64,000 nt of DNA, taken from positions 1-64,000 of the IMG/VR virus record IMGVR_UViG_3300042880_000420; one strand, 5' to 3'. The DNA comes from a virus. A program made the translations under genes and the position numbers. Positions 1 to 8,025 of this stretch are shown piece after piece; positions within the stretch are counted from its first letter, which is position 1; the number at the start of each line of letters is the position of its first letter. Below the pieces are notes generated by a model that ran no database searches, was not told where the DNA came from, and was given only the letters and a program-made list of their open reading frames with translations.

Positions 1-2
1 TT

Positions 3-62
3 GAACCTATTAAAAAAATGGTAAAGGATTATGTTTCGGGTCGTCTGCAAGGTGACGCATAA
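3..62 (+). CDS. 3' end of an unidentified upstream gene (partial)
   Basis: An open frame enters from the left edge and ends at a TAA at 60-62, giving 19 residues that end G-R-L-Q-G-D-A. The codons are less AT-rich than the surrounding spacer, which suggests real coding sequence, but the stretch is too short to identify. The window edge cuts off the rest of the gene. It could also be chance. Confidence 0.35.
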   Translation, partial: EPIKKMVKDYVSGRLQGDA

Positions 63-132
63 CTAATCGCTTTGCGCAACTATGATGAATAAATAATTGT
101 TTTTAAATAGTTTGCAATACGAGCAGTAAAAT

Positions 133-155
133 AAAAAAAGCACCCTTGCGGATGC
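133..155 (-). terminator. Rho-independent terminator, minus strand
   Basis: Read on the minus strand this is a 6-bp stem (GCATCC with GGGTGC, one G-U pair) closed by a GCAA tetraloop and followed by seven T. The plus-strand version has a C-A mismatch, so the hairpin is directional. No minus-strand gene lies just upstream; only the promoter at 184-214 does. Confidence 0.65.
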
Positions 156-183
156 CTCAAAACTAAATAACTGATGAACGAGG

Positions 184-214
184 CAAAGATAACATTAATT
201 CTTATATTTACAAA
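184..214 (-). promoter_or_regulatory. Bacteroidota-type promoter, minus strand
   Basis: On the minus strand TTTG (214-211) is followed after exactly 19 nt by TATCTTTG (191-184), an exact fit to the Bacteroidota -33/-7 consensus. Transcription would start near 178 and run left into the terminator at 155-133, giving a transcript of only about 45 nt unless it reads through. It may also interfere with expression of the plus-strand gene beginning near 283. Confidence 0.6.
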
Positions 215-282
215 CAAATAATTAACTTTAAAACTAACATAACATGAACAGAACAATTGAATTTATAAACAAACAATTAAAA

Positions 283-858
283 ATGAAAAAATTATTATTT
301 ATTGTAGCTATGATGCTACATATGACAAGCAATTCACAAAGTTATAATGGAATTAAAGTTGGTCAAAGTCTTGAAATTACTAAAGCAGCTGTTTTAGCTA
401 AAGGATTTAAATTTATAAAAAAACATACAGAAAACAGTTACACTTATCAAAAAAAAATTAATGGTTTATTAGTAAAATTACATTTAGTAGTTACACCTAA
501 TTCTAATGTTGTTTGGAAGTTTCTAGTTTACGTAGATGAAAATACTAGTTGGTATGATTCTAAAAAAAGTTATATTAATATGATGGATATTCTCAGTAAA
601 AAATATGGAGCTCCATCAAATACATTAGTTGAATGGGAAAATCCATATTATGAAGGTGATGGTTATGAAATGCAAGCTATATACTTAAATAAGTGTAAAA
701 TGTTGACGTTCTTTAATGATGAAGAAGGAAACTTTATTACATTAGATATTGGTTCTTTTACTGTTGATAAAACAATTATTATGATTCATTATGAAAATAA
801 AAATGCGCATAAAATTAAAGAAAAAGAAACAGAGCGCGTAAACCAACAAATATATTAG
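283..858 (+). CDS. Exported protein of unknown function
   Basis: The product, about 191 residues, starts M-K-K-L-L-F-I-V-A-M-M-L, a basic-hydrophobic signal peptide ending near S-N-S-Q, so it is probably exported or membrane-tethered. I chose the ATG at 283 because it places this signal at the N terminus; an in-frame ATG at 244 would add 13 residues ahead of it. The mature part has a repeated Y/K/N-rich character and no motif I recognise. It is the first gene of the leftmost plus-strand cluster and is followed 2 nt after its stop by the next gene. An exported phage protein near the early side could act in the host envelope, but that is a guess. Confidence 0.7.
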   Translation: MKKLLFIVAMMLHMTSNSQSYNGIKVGQSLEITKAAVLAKGFKFIKKHTENSYTYQKKINGLLVKLHLVVTPNSNVVWKFLVYVDENTSWYDSKKSYINMMDILSKKYGAPSNTLVEWENPYYEGDGYEMQAIYLNKCKMLTFFNDEEGNFITLDIGSFTVDKTIIMIHYENKNAHKIKEKETERVNQQIY

Positions 859-860
859 TA

Positions 861-1112
861 ATGTCTAAAATTAATTTAGAATTTATAGATCCTTCTAAAG
901 GTTGGTTATTTGGATTTCTACGACCATTACCTAAAAATGTAAATGTAAACAAATGGTTATTAAAATGTGGTTATCCAGAAAAACTTATAAAAAAATATGG
1001 TGATCATTTTTATTGTTCATATTATTCAATAGAATCATCTGAAGAAGAAATTCTAGAAAAATTTAATATGTCAAAGGAAGATGTAATAATTAAAGATGAT
1101 TCAAATAAGTAA
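861..1112 (+). CDS. Small hypothetical protein (83 aa)
   Basis: An 83-residue protein starting 2 nt after the preceding stop, so it is clearly part of the same operon. It has an aromatic N-terminal half (K-G-W-L-F-G-F-L-R-P-L-P) and an acidic C-terminal third. No signal peptide or known motif is visible. It precedes the SF2 helicase gene at once. Function unknown. Confidence 0.7.
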   Translation: MSKINLEFIDPSKGWLFGFLRPLPKNVNVNKWLLKCGYPEKLIKKYGDHFYCSYYSIESSEEEILEKFNMSKEDVIIKDDSNK

Positions 1113-1113
1113 T

Positions 1114-2232
1114 ATGAATGTTAAAAAAACAAGAAATGATATACAATCAGAAGCTTTAAAAGTAGCCATCTCTAATAATAGATGTACCTTAACTATTGGT
1201 ATGGGTGTTGGTAAAACATATATTGGTTTAAAATATATTGAGTATATGCAATACCTAAACAAGAAAAAGTTAAAAGTTTTAATAGCAGCTCCTAAGAAAA
1301 GCATTATTCAAAGTTGGAAAGATGAAGCCGATAAATTTAACATGAATGATGTATTAAGTAATACAACATTTACTACTTATTTATCATTAGTTAAACAAGA
1401 TACAGATTATGATATTCTTATTCTTGATGAATGTCACAATCTTCTTTCTTCTCATCTTCCCTATCTTAGTTTAATAAATTCTAAAATATTAGGACTAACG
1501 GGTACTCCACCAAGACATTCTGGTAGTGAAAAAGGTGAAATAATCAGAATATTTTGTCCTGTAATGTATGAATATATTACAAAAGATGCTGTAAATGATA
1601 ATATTCTAAATGATTATAGAATTATTGTTCATTATATGAGTTTAAACCAAAACAAAGATTTACAAGTAAATTATAAAAATGGTAGTTTTATGACTTCAGA
1701 AATGGCAAACTATATGTATTGGACTAATAGAATAGAAGAAGCTGCAAATAAAAAGTCAAAACAAATTGCATCAGTAATGAGAATGAAAGCAATGATGGAA
1801 TATAACACTAAAGAAGTTTATGCTTACAAGTTATTTAAAGCAGAAGAGGATAAATGTATTATATTTTGTAACACTCAAGCTCAAGCAGATAGGATGTGTA
1901 AAAACTCTTATCATAGCAATAATCCAAATAGTGAAGAAAATCTAATTAATTTTAAGAATAATAAAATAAATAAGTTAAGTTGTGTATTACAACTTAGTGA
2001 AGGTGTTAATATTCCTAAATTAAAAACCGGTGTAATTCTTCATGCATATGGTAATGAAAGAAAAAGTTCTCAAAGAATTGCTAGAATGTTGCGACTTAAC
2101 CCAGATGATGTATCTACAATTTACATACTATGTTATAGAAATACAGTAGATGAATTTTGGGTAAAAAGTGCATTACAAGATTTTGATGAAACAAAAATAA
2201 TACATTTAAAAGATGAAACATTTAGATTTTAA
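1114..2232 (+). CDS. SF2 DNA/RNA helicase (DEAD-like, UvsW/type III-R-like)
   Basis: An ATP-dependent superfamily 2 helicase of about 372 residues. Visible motifs in order: Walker A G-M-G-V-G-K-T near residue 30, DEAD-like box D-E-C-H, motif III-like L-T-G-T-P-P, motif IV region I-I-F-C-N-T-Q, and motif VI Q-R-I-A-R-M-L-R. The size and simple two-RecA-lobe layout resemble phage UvsW-like helicases that unwind branched DNA. The start at 1114 lies just after the previous stop; an ATG at 1096 would overlap that gene by 17 nt. Helicase class is certain; the exact role in replication, recombination or restarting forks is inferred. Confidence 0.9.
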   Translation: MNVKKTRNDIQSEALKVAISNNRCTLTIGMGVGKTYIGLKYIEYMQYLNKKKLKVLIAAPKKSIIQSWKDEADKFNMNDVLSNTTFTTYLSLVKQDTDYDILILDECHNLLSSHLPYLSLINSKILGLTGTPPRHSGSEKGEIIRIFCPVMYEYITKDAVNDNILNDYRIIVHYMSLNQNKDLQVNYKNGSFMTSEMANYMYWTNRIEEAANKKSKQIASVMRMKAMMEYNTKEVYAYKLFKAEEDKCIIFCNTQAQADRMCKNSYHSNNPNSEENLINFKNNKINKLSCVLQLSEGVNIPKLKTGVILHAYGNERKSSQRIARMLRLNPDDVSTIYILCYRNTVDEFWVKSALQDFDETKIIHLKDETFRF

Positions 2233-2482
2233 AATTACAACTTGGAAAAGACTTTATTTTAAAGATGATCAAGATTTAGAAAAAACAATTTCTGATTTAT
2301 ATAAAGGATTTACACCTTATGAGATTGAATCTGAAGAATGTGAAGATTTATGTGATACAGAAGAATTTATAGGTGTTAATGAAAATGATGGATCTAGTAC
2401 AATAGAAATATATGATAATAATAAGTTAATTTGGGATAATAGTTATACTTCAGAAGTAAATAGAAAATTAAAAAATGATTAA
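2213..2482 (+). CDS. Small acidic hypothetical protein (89 aa)
   Basis: The gene starts inside the last codons of the helicase gene (20 nt overlap), typical of translational coupling in a phage operon. The 89-residue product is strongly acidic in the middle (E-S-E-E-C-E-D-L-C-D-T-E-E). I do not recognise the family. Acidic small phage proteins sometimes mimic DNA or inhibit host proteins; nothing here proves that. Confidence 0.7.
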   Translation: MKHLDFKITTWKRLYFKDDQDLEKTISDLYKGFTPYEIESEECEDLCDTEEFIGVNENDGSSTIEIYDNNKLIWDNSYTSEVNRKLKND

Positions 2483-2759
2483 GTTACAAGTAGAGGAATG
2501 GGATGATGAATTTATCCCAATTATGGAAGGAGAATCATATAAAGATTTTCATCCAAAAATTGTCAATTATAATGAGAAAATCATTTTAGAAAAAGCACTA
2601 TTAGAAAATAGAGTTTGGACTTTAGTAGAAGATGATGATAATGATTTAGTTTTACTAAACGGATTACATTTAGTAAATAGAATAGACGTCTATATAACAC
2701 AAAAACCATACAACAAAAATGAAATTTATGAGGTATATTGGGATTCAGTAGATATCTAA
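2475..2759 (+). CDS. Small hypothetical protein (94 aa)
   Basis: A 94-residue protein overlapping the preceding gene by 8 nt. It is acidic (V-E-D-D-D-N-D) with a C-terminal Y-N-K-N-E-I-Y-E-V-Y-W tail. No domain is recognised. A 79-nt spacer follows, containing the perfect 12-bp palindrome TGGAAATTTCCA at 2766-2777 but no clear promoter or terminator. Confidence 0.7.
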   Translation: MIKLQVEEWDDEFIPIMEGESYKDFHPKIVNYNEKIILEKALLENRVWTLVEDDDNDLVLLNGLHLVNRIDVYITQKPYNKNEIYEVYWDSVDI

Positions 2760-2838
2760 ACCTAGTGGAAATTTCCAATGCAAACAGAAGAATTTTTTTA
2801 TTCATTTTTTATTTATTAAAAACTAAAATTAAAACTAT

Positions 2839-3225
2839 ATGCAAGTAATTAAAATTGATTCGTTAAATAAAACAATATCATATGTTGATATTGATAATAC
2901 ACTTGAGAGTATTTATAAACATCTAGACTGCGAACTTTTTACATGTCCTATTATATTAGATAATTTGGATACATTGTACATTGATGATGAAGGATTACTT
3001 ATTGATAATGATGATTATAAAGGTGCATTTTATTTTAATAATTTTGGTCAACCATTATTTGGTTATGGATTAATTATAGGAACAAGTAATAATGGTGAAA
3101 GTGTTAATGTATTATCTGATATAAAATCAATAGAAAGTAAAGTGTCTTTTATTCCAGAAGAAACTGGACGTTATTTTCTTGATAAGTTAAAAAATAATAT
3201 AAATTTTAAAATTTATACATATTAA
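2839..3225 (+). CDS. Hypothetical protein with a DUF3846-like look (128 aa)
   Basis: The 128-residue protein begins M-Q-V-I-K-I-D, has an I-D-D-E-G-L-L-I-D-N-D core and a G-Q-P-L-F-G-Y-G-L-I-I-G segment. A short acidic D-E-G-L segment followed by a G-x-G-L-I-x-G segment resembles small phage proteins of the DUF3846 type, whose function is unknown. This match is from memory of the pattern and is weak. It is followed 4 nt later by the next gene. Confidence 0.65.
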   Translation: MQVIKIDSLNKTISYVDIDNTLESIYKHLDCELFTCPIILDNLDTLYIDDEGLLIDNDDYKGAFYFNNFGQPLFGYGLIIGTSNNGESVNVLSDIKSIESKVSFIPEETGRYFLDKLKNNINFKIYTY

Positions 3226-3229
3226 TAAA

Positions 3230-3610
3230 ATGTCAAAATCATTATTTTCAAAACTTATAAAAAAAAATGGAAAGCTTGTTTGTATTAATGAAGCGCAAAA
3301 AAAGATTTATCAAATGTATGTTGATAATATTCCAGAAGGAAGTATTGTTGAATATTATATTGACATACAATCTAATTCTGGCTCATTAGCACAATTAGCT
3401 AAAATCCACGCAATGATTAGGTCTTTAGCTAATCACACAGGATATACATTTGAAGAAATGAAAATGTACACAAAAGAAGAAGCTGGTATGTGTTATACCA
3501 GCTTCGACAAGTTGATTTGTAAGTCTTTTGGAGAATGTTCTAAAGAAGAGTTGGCTATGGTTATTACAACTCTAGAAGAAATAGGTAGAAAAGTTAATTT
3601 TCAGGTTTAA
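3230..3610 (+). CDS. Hypothetical protein, possibly NinB-like recombination accessory
   Basis: A 126-residue protein with the stretch S-L-A-Q-L-A-K-I-H-A-M-I-R-S-L-A followed by T-G-Y-T-F-E-E-M-K. A serine/glutamine segment leading into a histidine-containing helix and a G-x-T-x-E-E-x-K turn recalls the NinB-like recombination family, but overall similarity to lambda NinB is low by eye, so I keep this tentative. Its 3' end overlaps the end of the convergent minus-strand gene at 3594 by 17 nt. Confidence 0.65.
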   Translation: MSKSLFSKLIKKNGKLVCINEAQKKIYQMYVDNIPEGSIVEYYIDIQSNSGSLAQLAKIHAMIRSLANHTGYTFEEMKMYTKEEAGMCYTSFDKLICKSFGECSKEELAMVITTLEEIGRKVNFQV

Positions 3611-3932
3611 ATATTTCTTCTTTCATAGCTTCTTCAGTATCTTTAAATTCTACAAGCTCCATATCATATGCTTTTTCGAAAACAGTTTTAATTAGAACTT
3701 GTAAAGAAGCAATAGCTGCCATCCAAGGTTCTAATTGTTTTTTTTCTTGAATTAATTCTTCAATCTTATTAAGATCATCTTGAGATTTACCCTCCAACAA
3801 AACAGGAATAATTGATGCTATTTGTTGAAGGTATCCTGTTCCAATTTCTATTGGAACAATTGCTTCTTTTTTTAGAAAGGGTGTTTTATTACCATCTTCT
3901 AACATTGAAATAAAGGTTGGTTTATTAGACAT
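3594..3932 (-). CDS. Lone minus-strand hypothetical protein (112 aa)
   Basis: A 112-residue protein encoded against the direction of its neighbours. It starts M-S-N-K-P-T-F-I-S-M-L-E-D-G-N-K-T-P-F-L and has a helical acidic C-terminal half (E-F-K-D-T-E-E-A-M-K-E-E). Its reality is supported by a good Bacteroidota promoter 16-47 nt upstream (3948-3979), and by the fact that both neighbours leave it room. No family is recognised. Because it has its own host-type promoter it may be expressed at a different time from the surrounding operon. Confidence 0.7.
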   Translation of the reverse strand: MSNKPTFISMLEDGNKTPFLKKEAIVPIEIGTGYLQQIASIIPVLLEGKSQDDLNKIEELIQEKKQLEPWMAAIASLQVLIKTVFEKAYDMELVEFKDTEEAMKEEIFKPEN

Positions 3933-3947
3933 TATATTATTTTTTTA

Positions 3948-3979
3948 CAAATTTATAAAATGAATTCAGAAATTCCAAA
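3948..3979 (-). promoter_or_regulatory. Bacteroidota-type promoter for the lone minus-strand gene
   Basis: On the minus strand TTTG (3979-3976), 20 nt, then TAAATTTG (3955-3948) fits TTG-N19/21-TAnnTTTG. A start near 3942 would give a roughly 10-nt leader before the ATG at 3932. The element overlaps the first codons of the divergent ung gene, whose ATG is at 3960. Confidence 0.55.
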
Positions 3980-4688
3980 TTTAAATGAAATAAAATCTAA
4001 ATTTATAGAATATTTAGATGGTTCAGAGTGGCCCTTAAACTCTTTTATTCTTAGTGATGATTTTACACAAATTATTAATAAGTTATATAAATTAAAACAA
4101 GAAGGTAAAAGATTTACACCCCCACTTAAAAATGTATTTAAAGCATTTGAAACTTCTAAATACACAGATACAAAAGTAGTTATATTAGGTCAAGATCCGT
4201 ACAATCAATTTGGTGTAGCCAATGGTGTTGCATTTTGTTGTGAGAATATTTCTAAACCACAAATGAGTCTTAAATATATTCTTAAAAGTATATACGAAAC
4301 TGTTTATCCTGAATTAGAAATACCTAAAGTTTTAAATCCTAGTCTTGGACACTTACCTAAACAAGGTGTACTTCTTCTTAATACTGCTTTAACATGTGAA
4401 ATTGGTAAGTCAGCATCTCATTATGAAATATGGGAAAGTTTTATAAACTATGCAGTAGATACACTAAATCATAAGAAAGATAAACTGGTATTTATACTTT
4501 TAGGTAAAAGAGCACAAGAATATGAAGATATGATTGACGAGGAAAAACACTTTATTATAAAAGCATCTCATCCTGCATCAGCCGCTTATGGCAATAATGA
4601 GCAATGGGATTGCAATGATTGTTTTAATAAATGTAACGAGTATTTAATAACAAACAATTTAAAACCAATTAAATGGCTAACACAATGA
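3960..4688 (+). CDS. ung: Uracil-DNA glycosylase (family 1)
   Basis: Removes uracil from DNA, the first step in base-excision repair. The 242-residue length and motifs fit family 1 UDG: the water-activating loop G-Q-D-P-Y at residues 77-81 (catalytic Asp79), L-P-K-Q-G-V-L-L-L-N-T-A-L-T-C with the uracil-binding Asn, and the DNA-intercalation loop H-P-A-S near residue 204 in place of the common H-P-S-P-L. The altered last loop keeps the His. The same genome has a dCTP deaminase gene (26087), so both making and clearing of dUTP-derived uracil may be under phage control. Confidence 0.93.
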   Translation: MNSEIPNLNEIKSKFIEYLDGSEWPLNSFILSDDFTQIINKLYKLKQEGKRFTPPLKNVFKAFETSKYTDTKVVILGQDPYNQFGVANGVAFCCENISKPQMSLKYILKSIYETVYPELEIPKVLNPSLGHLPKQGVLLLNTALTCEIGKSASHYEIWESFINYAVDTLNHKKDKLVFILLGKRAQEYEDMIDEEKHFIIKASHPASAAYGNNEQWDCNDCFNKCNEYLITNNLKPIKWLTQ

Positions 4689-4984
4689 ACACAAAAAAAA
4701 TTGACATCAAGCTGTCAGAACTATTAAATGATTTGCAAAATGGACATACATGGTTACAACATGAAGATGTTGGATATGGGTCTATTCAAGAAAAATATGC
4801 TGCAAATGAATTGCAAATTAAAATGATTCAAAAACATCCTAAATTGTCAGATGTTAAACCAAACATCACTATCTTTAACATTATTGATGATTTAGAAAAT
4901 GAAACTATATATATTAAAGAGGTTAAAGAACCACAAGCAGAAATTATTAATTCTAGCGAATCAGATTTATTCCTTAACATTTAA
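4685..4984 (+). CDS. Hypothetical protein (about 99 aa)
   Basis: The ATG at 4685 overlaps the TGA of ung as ATGA, a standard coupling; an ATG at 4673 in the same frame would add four residues. The product has a helical N-terminal half containing K-L-S-E-L-L-N-D-L-Q-N-G-H-T-W-L and an acidic C terminus. The N-terminal helix plus conserved-looking Trp resembles small phage DNA-associated proteins, but no family is recognised. Confidence 0.65.
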   Translation: MNTKKIDIKLSELLNDLQNGHTWLQHEDVGYGSIQEKYAANELQIKMIQKHPKLSDVKPNITIFNIIDDLENETIYIKEVKEPQAEIINSSESDLFLNI

Positions 4985-4994
4985 AATTAAAAAC

Positions 4995-5201
4995 ATGGAA
5001 TTAGTAGTATTTCAAAATTCAAACATTAATCAAGAAAATAAACAACCACAAATTAAAGTGGCAAAGAAACGTAAACCTGGAGCCGGTAGAAAAACCATCT
5101 ATACATCAAGGTCTGTATCTTTTAGTACATCTGTTCCTCAAGAAGCTATAAATGAACTAAAAGAAATAGTAGATACCCTAAAAGCTAAATACAAAAAATA
5201 A
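4995..5201 (+). CDS. Small basic protein, ribbon-helix-helix-like
   Basis: A 68-residue protein. I chose the ATG at 4995 because it follows the previous stop by 10 nt; the longer frame from 4899 lies inside the preceding gene. It has a basic patch K-K-R-K-P-G-A-G-R-K followed by a strand S-V-S-F-S-T-S-V-P and a helix Q-E-A-I-N-E-L-K-E-I-V. The order strand-helix-helix and the S-V-P-x-E-A turn suggest a CopG/Arc-type DNA-binding fold. A role as transcriptional regulator is inferred. Confidence 0.65.
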   Translation: MELVVFQNSNINQENKQPQIKVAKKRKPGAGRKTIYTSRSVSFSTSVPQEAINELKEIVDTLKAKYKK

Positions 5202-5225
5202 ATTACAATTTAAATTATTAACGCA

Positions 5226-6356
5226 ATGTCAACAAGTAAAATTAAAAAATTAACAAAAAATAAAGTTGCTGAATTAAGAAATATTGATACTTCTCTTATT
5301 AATAAAGAGGAAGTATTTAAAATGTTAGCGTTAGCTGAATGTACAGGAATGCCTATCTTATTAATTGGAAAACCAGGCACTGGTAAAACAAAAACTGTTA
5401 TTGAATATTCAAAAGCATGGCTTCAAAAAGATAGTGCTGCTGTAACTAATCAGGATTTTATTAATAAACTTTATATTCTAGAAACTGATGAAGGTACTAA
5501 AAGTTCAGAAGTAAAAGGTATGCCCGATCTTCAGAAATTGTTTACAGAAAACAAATATGAAATAATTGCTCCTATCACTACAGCAGATATTGCTGTTATT
5601 AATGAAGTGGATAAAGCAAGTTCTAATATTCGTAATTCGCTCTTAGGTGTTATGAATGAGAGATTTCTTTTTAATGGTAAACATAAAATTCCGTGTAAAT
5701 GGAAATTGTTTGTTGCTACGTGTAATGAAATACCTAAAGAAGAAATTGATAGTCCTTTTTGGGATAGATTTATTTTAAAGATGAATATATCAAGAATTAG
5801 TGCTGGTGAAATGTTTAAATATTATTCAGCAGGCGACAAGAAATATACTGCAAAAATACAAATTGGAATTCCATCACCACAAGAAATAGAAACGGTAAAT
5901 ATTCCAGTGAGTAAATTAGAGAAATTTCTTTCAGTTGCATATACCCATCTTTCAGATAGAACACTAACTTTTGTACCAAAATTAGTTAAAGCAGTCAGTT
6001 TTATTTGGAATATAAGTACAGATAAAGCTATGATTAAAGTGGCATCTATTCTTATTAATAATTCTGTTGCTTCTGATTTACAAAATATATTATATTCACC
6101 AGAATTAAAAAGTATTTTAAATAAGATTGAAACACTTCAAAGCTATAATAATGCTGAAACATTAAATCAAGCTATTGTAGAAATTGAAGGTCTTATCAGT
6201 GGGCACGCATTTAATGGTACAATTAACCAATTAGATGTTGAAGAAATAGAAACAGCAATGTCTTATGTACTTGACAATCATCCTATGAAAAATACAAGTA
6301 CTGATATTCAAGAATTATTACCAGAAATGGCAGAAGGAGTAGAACTACCCTTTTAA
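5226..6356 (+). CDS. MoxR/CbbQ-type AAA+ ATPase
   Basis: A 376-residue AAA+ ATPase. Walker A is G-K-P-G-T-G-K-T at residues 48-55; Walker B-like I-N-E-V-D-K-A, a sensor-1 stretch F-V-A-T-C-N-E, and an arginine-finger region S-P-F-W-D-R-F follow in the order seen in MoxR-type ATPases. These work with VWA-domain partners as chaperones that insert metals or remodel complexes, and the next gene encodes exactly such a partner. Its stop is followed by a terminator at 6381-6412. Family is secure; substrate unknown. Confidence 0.88.
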   Translation: MSTSKIKKLTKNKVAELRNIDTSLINKEEVFKMLALAECTGMPILLIGKPGTGKTKTVIEYSKAWLQKDSAAVTNQDFINKLYILETDEGTKSSEVKGMPDLQKLFTENKYEIIAPITTADIAVINEVDKASSNIRNSLLGVMNERFLFNGKHKIPCKWKLFVATCNEIPKEEIDSPFWDRFILKMNISRISAGEMFKYYSAGDKKYTAKIQIGIPSPQEIETVNIPVSKLEKFLSVAYTHLSDRTLTFVPKLVKAVSFIWNISTDKAMIKVASILINNSVASDLQNILYSPELKSILNKIETLQSYNNAETLNQAIVEIEGLISGHAFNGTINQLDVEEIETAMSYVLDNHPMKNTSTDIQELLPEMAEGVELPF

Positions 6357-6380
6357 TATTTTTTATTAATTAACAAATAG

Positions 6381-6412
6381 AAAGGAGAGGGATTTTACCC
6401 TCTCCTTTTTTA
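6381..6412 (+). terminator. Rho-independent terminator after the MoxR gene
   Basis: A perfect 11-bp stem AAAGGAGAGGG / CCCTCTCCTTT with a short ATTTTA loop and a T-rich tail. It lies between the MoxR-type gene and the VWA gene, so the two may be produced at different levels through partial read-through. Confidence 0.85.
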
Positions 6413-6426
6413 ATTTAAATTTATTT

Positions 6427-7995
6427 ATGGCAAAGTTAAAAAGTATGTTCACTATATTTGAAAAAGTAAAAAGTGGAACTATAAATACCGTAACAACAAG
6501 AAAGTTCTCAGGTGTTAATTATTTTAAAAAAAATGAGTTAATCAAACCTTATCTTCATTCTATTGACGAAACTATTTTAGATAAAAATATTTCTATCACA
6601 TTTATGAATTCTCAAAATATATCTTCTAATATTGATGCAGAAATAAATCAATTTAACAGCGAAAGAAATGATAAGATAAATGTGCTTGAATTTAAAAATT
6701 CAATGAAAGAAATATATTTAAAGTTTCCAAAAGAAATTCAAAGAGATATTTTTAATCAATATTATACAGTAAATCATAAACTTAAATATGAAGATAGAGA
6801 AGTTTTTAATAAAAACAAATTTAAGTTTTTAGATAGAGCTAATGAATCTGTATTAAAAGTTATTACTAATGATAATCATGTTAAAAGCATGGTATTTTGT
6901 AAAAACATAATGCAATATTATATGTATATTTTAGCAAAACTTAAATACACAGATAAAAAAGCATTTGAAGAAACGATGAATAATCTTAATAATAAAAGTG
7001 AGCAAAAGAAAGATAATAATAATAGTAAACAAAATCAACAAGAAAGTCAAGAACAACAAAAAAACAACAAAGATGATAAACAAGATGAGCAAAATAATGA
7101 AAATCTATCTAATAATATAAATGGAGCAACTAACGAAAATTCTTTAGAAAAATTGATTGAAAGTGATGAACACTTATTAAATAATTTAATTAATGAAGCT
7201 AAAGAAACTGTAAATAACATCGATCAAGTAATGAGCAAAGAAGAAATAGAAGAAGAATGGAATAAAATGCTTTATAATATTACTGATTCTAATAAATTTA
7301 ATCCTAAAGAATTAGAACAAATTAAATCAAAACTTAAAGAAATAAGTTGTAATTCTACAAGTATTAAACCTTTTGTAAAAAAGATTTTAGATAAAAGTAT
7401 TTCTTATTTTAAAGGTAAAGAAAAATATGTTTATGATGAATTTATAAATAATCCAATTGCAAGTGAACTAATTGAATTTGAAATGTTACATCCTAAATTT
7501 AAAAATTTATTTATTGAAGATCTTCAAATCAGGGATGTAAAAAAGTTAGGTAAAATTAATATCTATATAGATATTTCAGGTTCTATGAGCAATATAATTT
7601 TAGATGAGGTTTCAAGAATTGATTTTTGCAAAGCTTTAGTTTTTAAATTAAAAGAAATGGATATATTAAAATCGGTGTATACTTTTAACAGCAAAGTTAA
7701 ACAATTAAAAAACAACGATGTAAACAATATATTGTTTATTGAACCTACTGGTGGAACATCTTTAAGCAATGTAATTAAACATGCAATAAAAGAAGATGAA
7801 AATTGTATTGTAATTACTGATGCAGAAGACTATATTAATGAATATTCAGAAAAAGTATATTTTGTAGGAATTGGAAACCCAAGATTTAGAGCAAATTCTA
7901 GTATCATGGAAAGTTATCTTAATAATAAACAATTAATTTCATTTGATGGTCAAGATATTTATAACATTGGAATAAATGGTACAGCTGTTAAATAA
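6427..7995 (+). CDS. VWA-domain protein, partner of MoxR ATPase
   Basis: A 522-residue protein. The C-terminal VWA domain shows a complete MIDAS: D-I-S-G-S-M-S at residues 382-388, a T-G-G-T-S-L loop and an I-T-D-A-E-D strand. The middle (about 190-235) is a low-complexity N/Q/K/E-rich linker, and the N-terminal part is helical. The layout resembles the large subunit of cobaltochelatase-like and MoxR-associated VWA proteins (CobT/ViaA type). Adjacent MoxR and VWA genes form a known functional pair in bacteria. A metal-dependent adhesion or remodelling role in infection is inferred. Confidence 0.85.
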   Translation: MAKLKSMFTIFEKVKSGTINTVTTRKFSGVNYFKKNELIKPYLHSIDETILDKNISITFMNSQNISSNIDAEINQFNSERNDKINVLEFKNSMKEIYLKFPKEIQRDIFNQYYTVNHKLKYEDREVFNKNKFKFLDRANESVLKVITNDNHVKSMVFCKNIMQYYMYILAKLKYTDKKAFEETMNNLNNKSEQKKDNNNSKQNQQESQEQQKNNKDDKQDEQNNENLSNNINGATNENSLEKLIESDEHLLNNLINEAKETVNNIDQVMSKEEIEEEWNKMLYNITDSNKFNPKELEQIKSKLKEISCNSTSIKPFVKKILDKSISYFKGKEKYVYDEFINNPIASELIEFEMLHPKFKNLFIEDLQIRDVKKLGKINIYIDISGSMSNIILDEVSRIDFCKALVFKLKEMDILKSVYTFNSKVKQLKNNDVNNILFIEPTGGTSLSNVIKHAIKEDENCIVITDAEDYINEYSEKVYFVGIGNPRFRANSSIMESYLNNKQLISFDGQDIYNIGINGTAVK

Positions 7996-7997
7996 AC

Positions 7998-8025
7998 AAA
8001 GGGGGACTTATTTTCCCCCTTTTTT
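7998..8025. terminator. Bidirectional terminator between convergent genes
   Basis: The 8-bp stem AAAGGGGG / CCCCCTTT with a 10-nt loop has A-runs and T-runs on both sides and can work in both directions. It lies just after the stop of the VWA gene and overlaps the last codons (K-K-G-G-K) of the convergent minus-strand gene. Confidence 0.85.

Noticed and set aside
204-214. TATATTTA as plus-strand promoter of the exported-protein gene
   Set aside because: The last G of the -7 motif is missing and there is no TTG at the right distance.
2766-2777. Palindrome TGGAAATTTCCA as terminator
   Set aside because: No T run follows directly and the stem has no loop; possibly a small operator, but nothing else supports it.
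4899-4994. Longer N terminus for the ribbon-helix-helix-like protein
   Set aside because: The added segment lies inside the upstream gene and looks unlike coding sequence in that frame; ATG at 4995 fits better.
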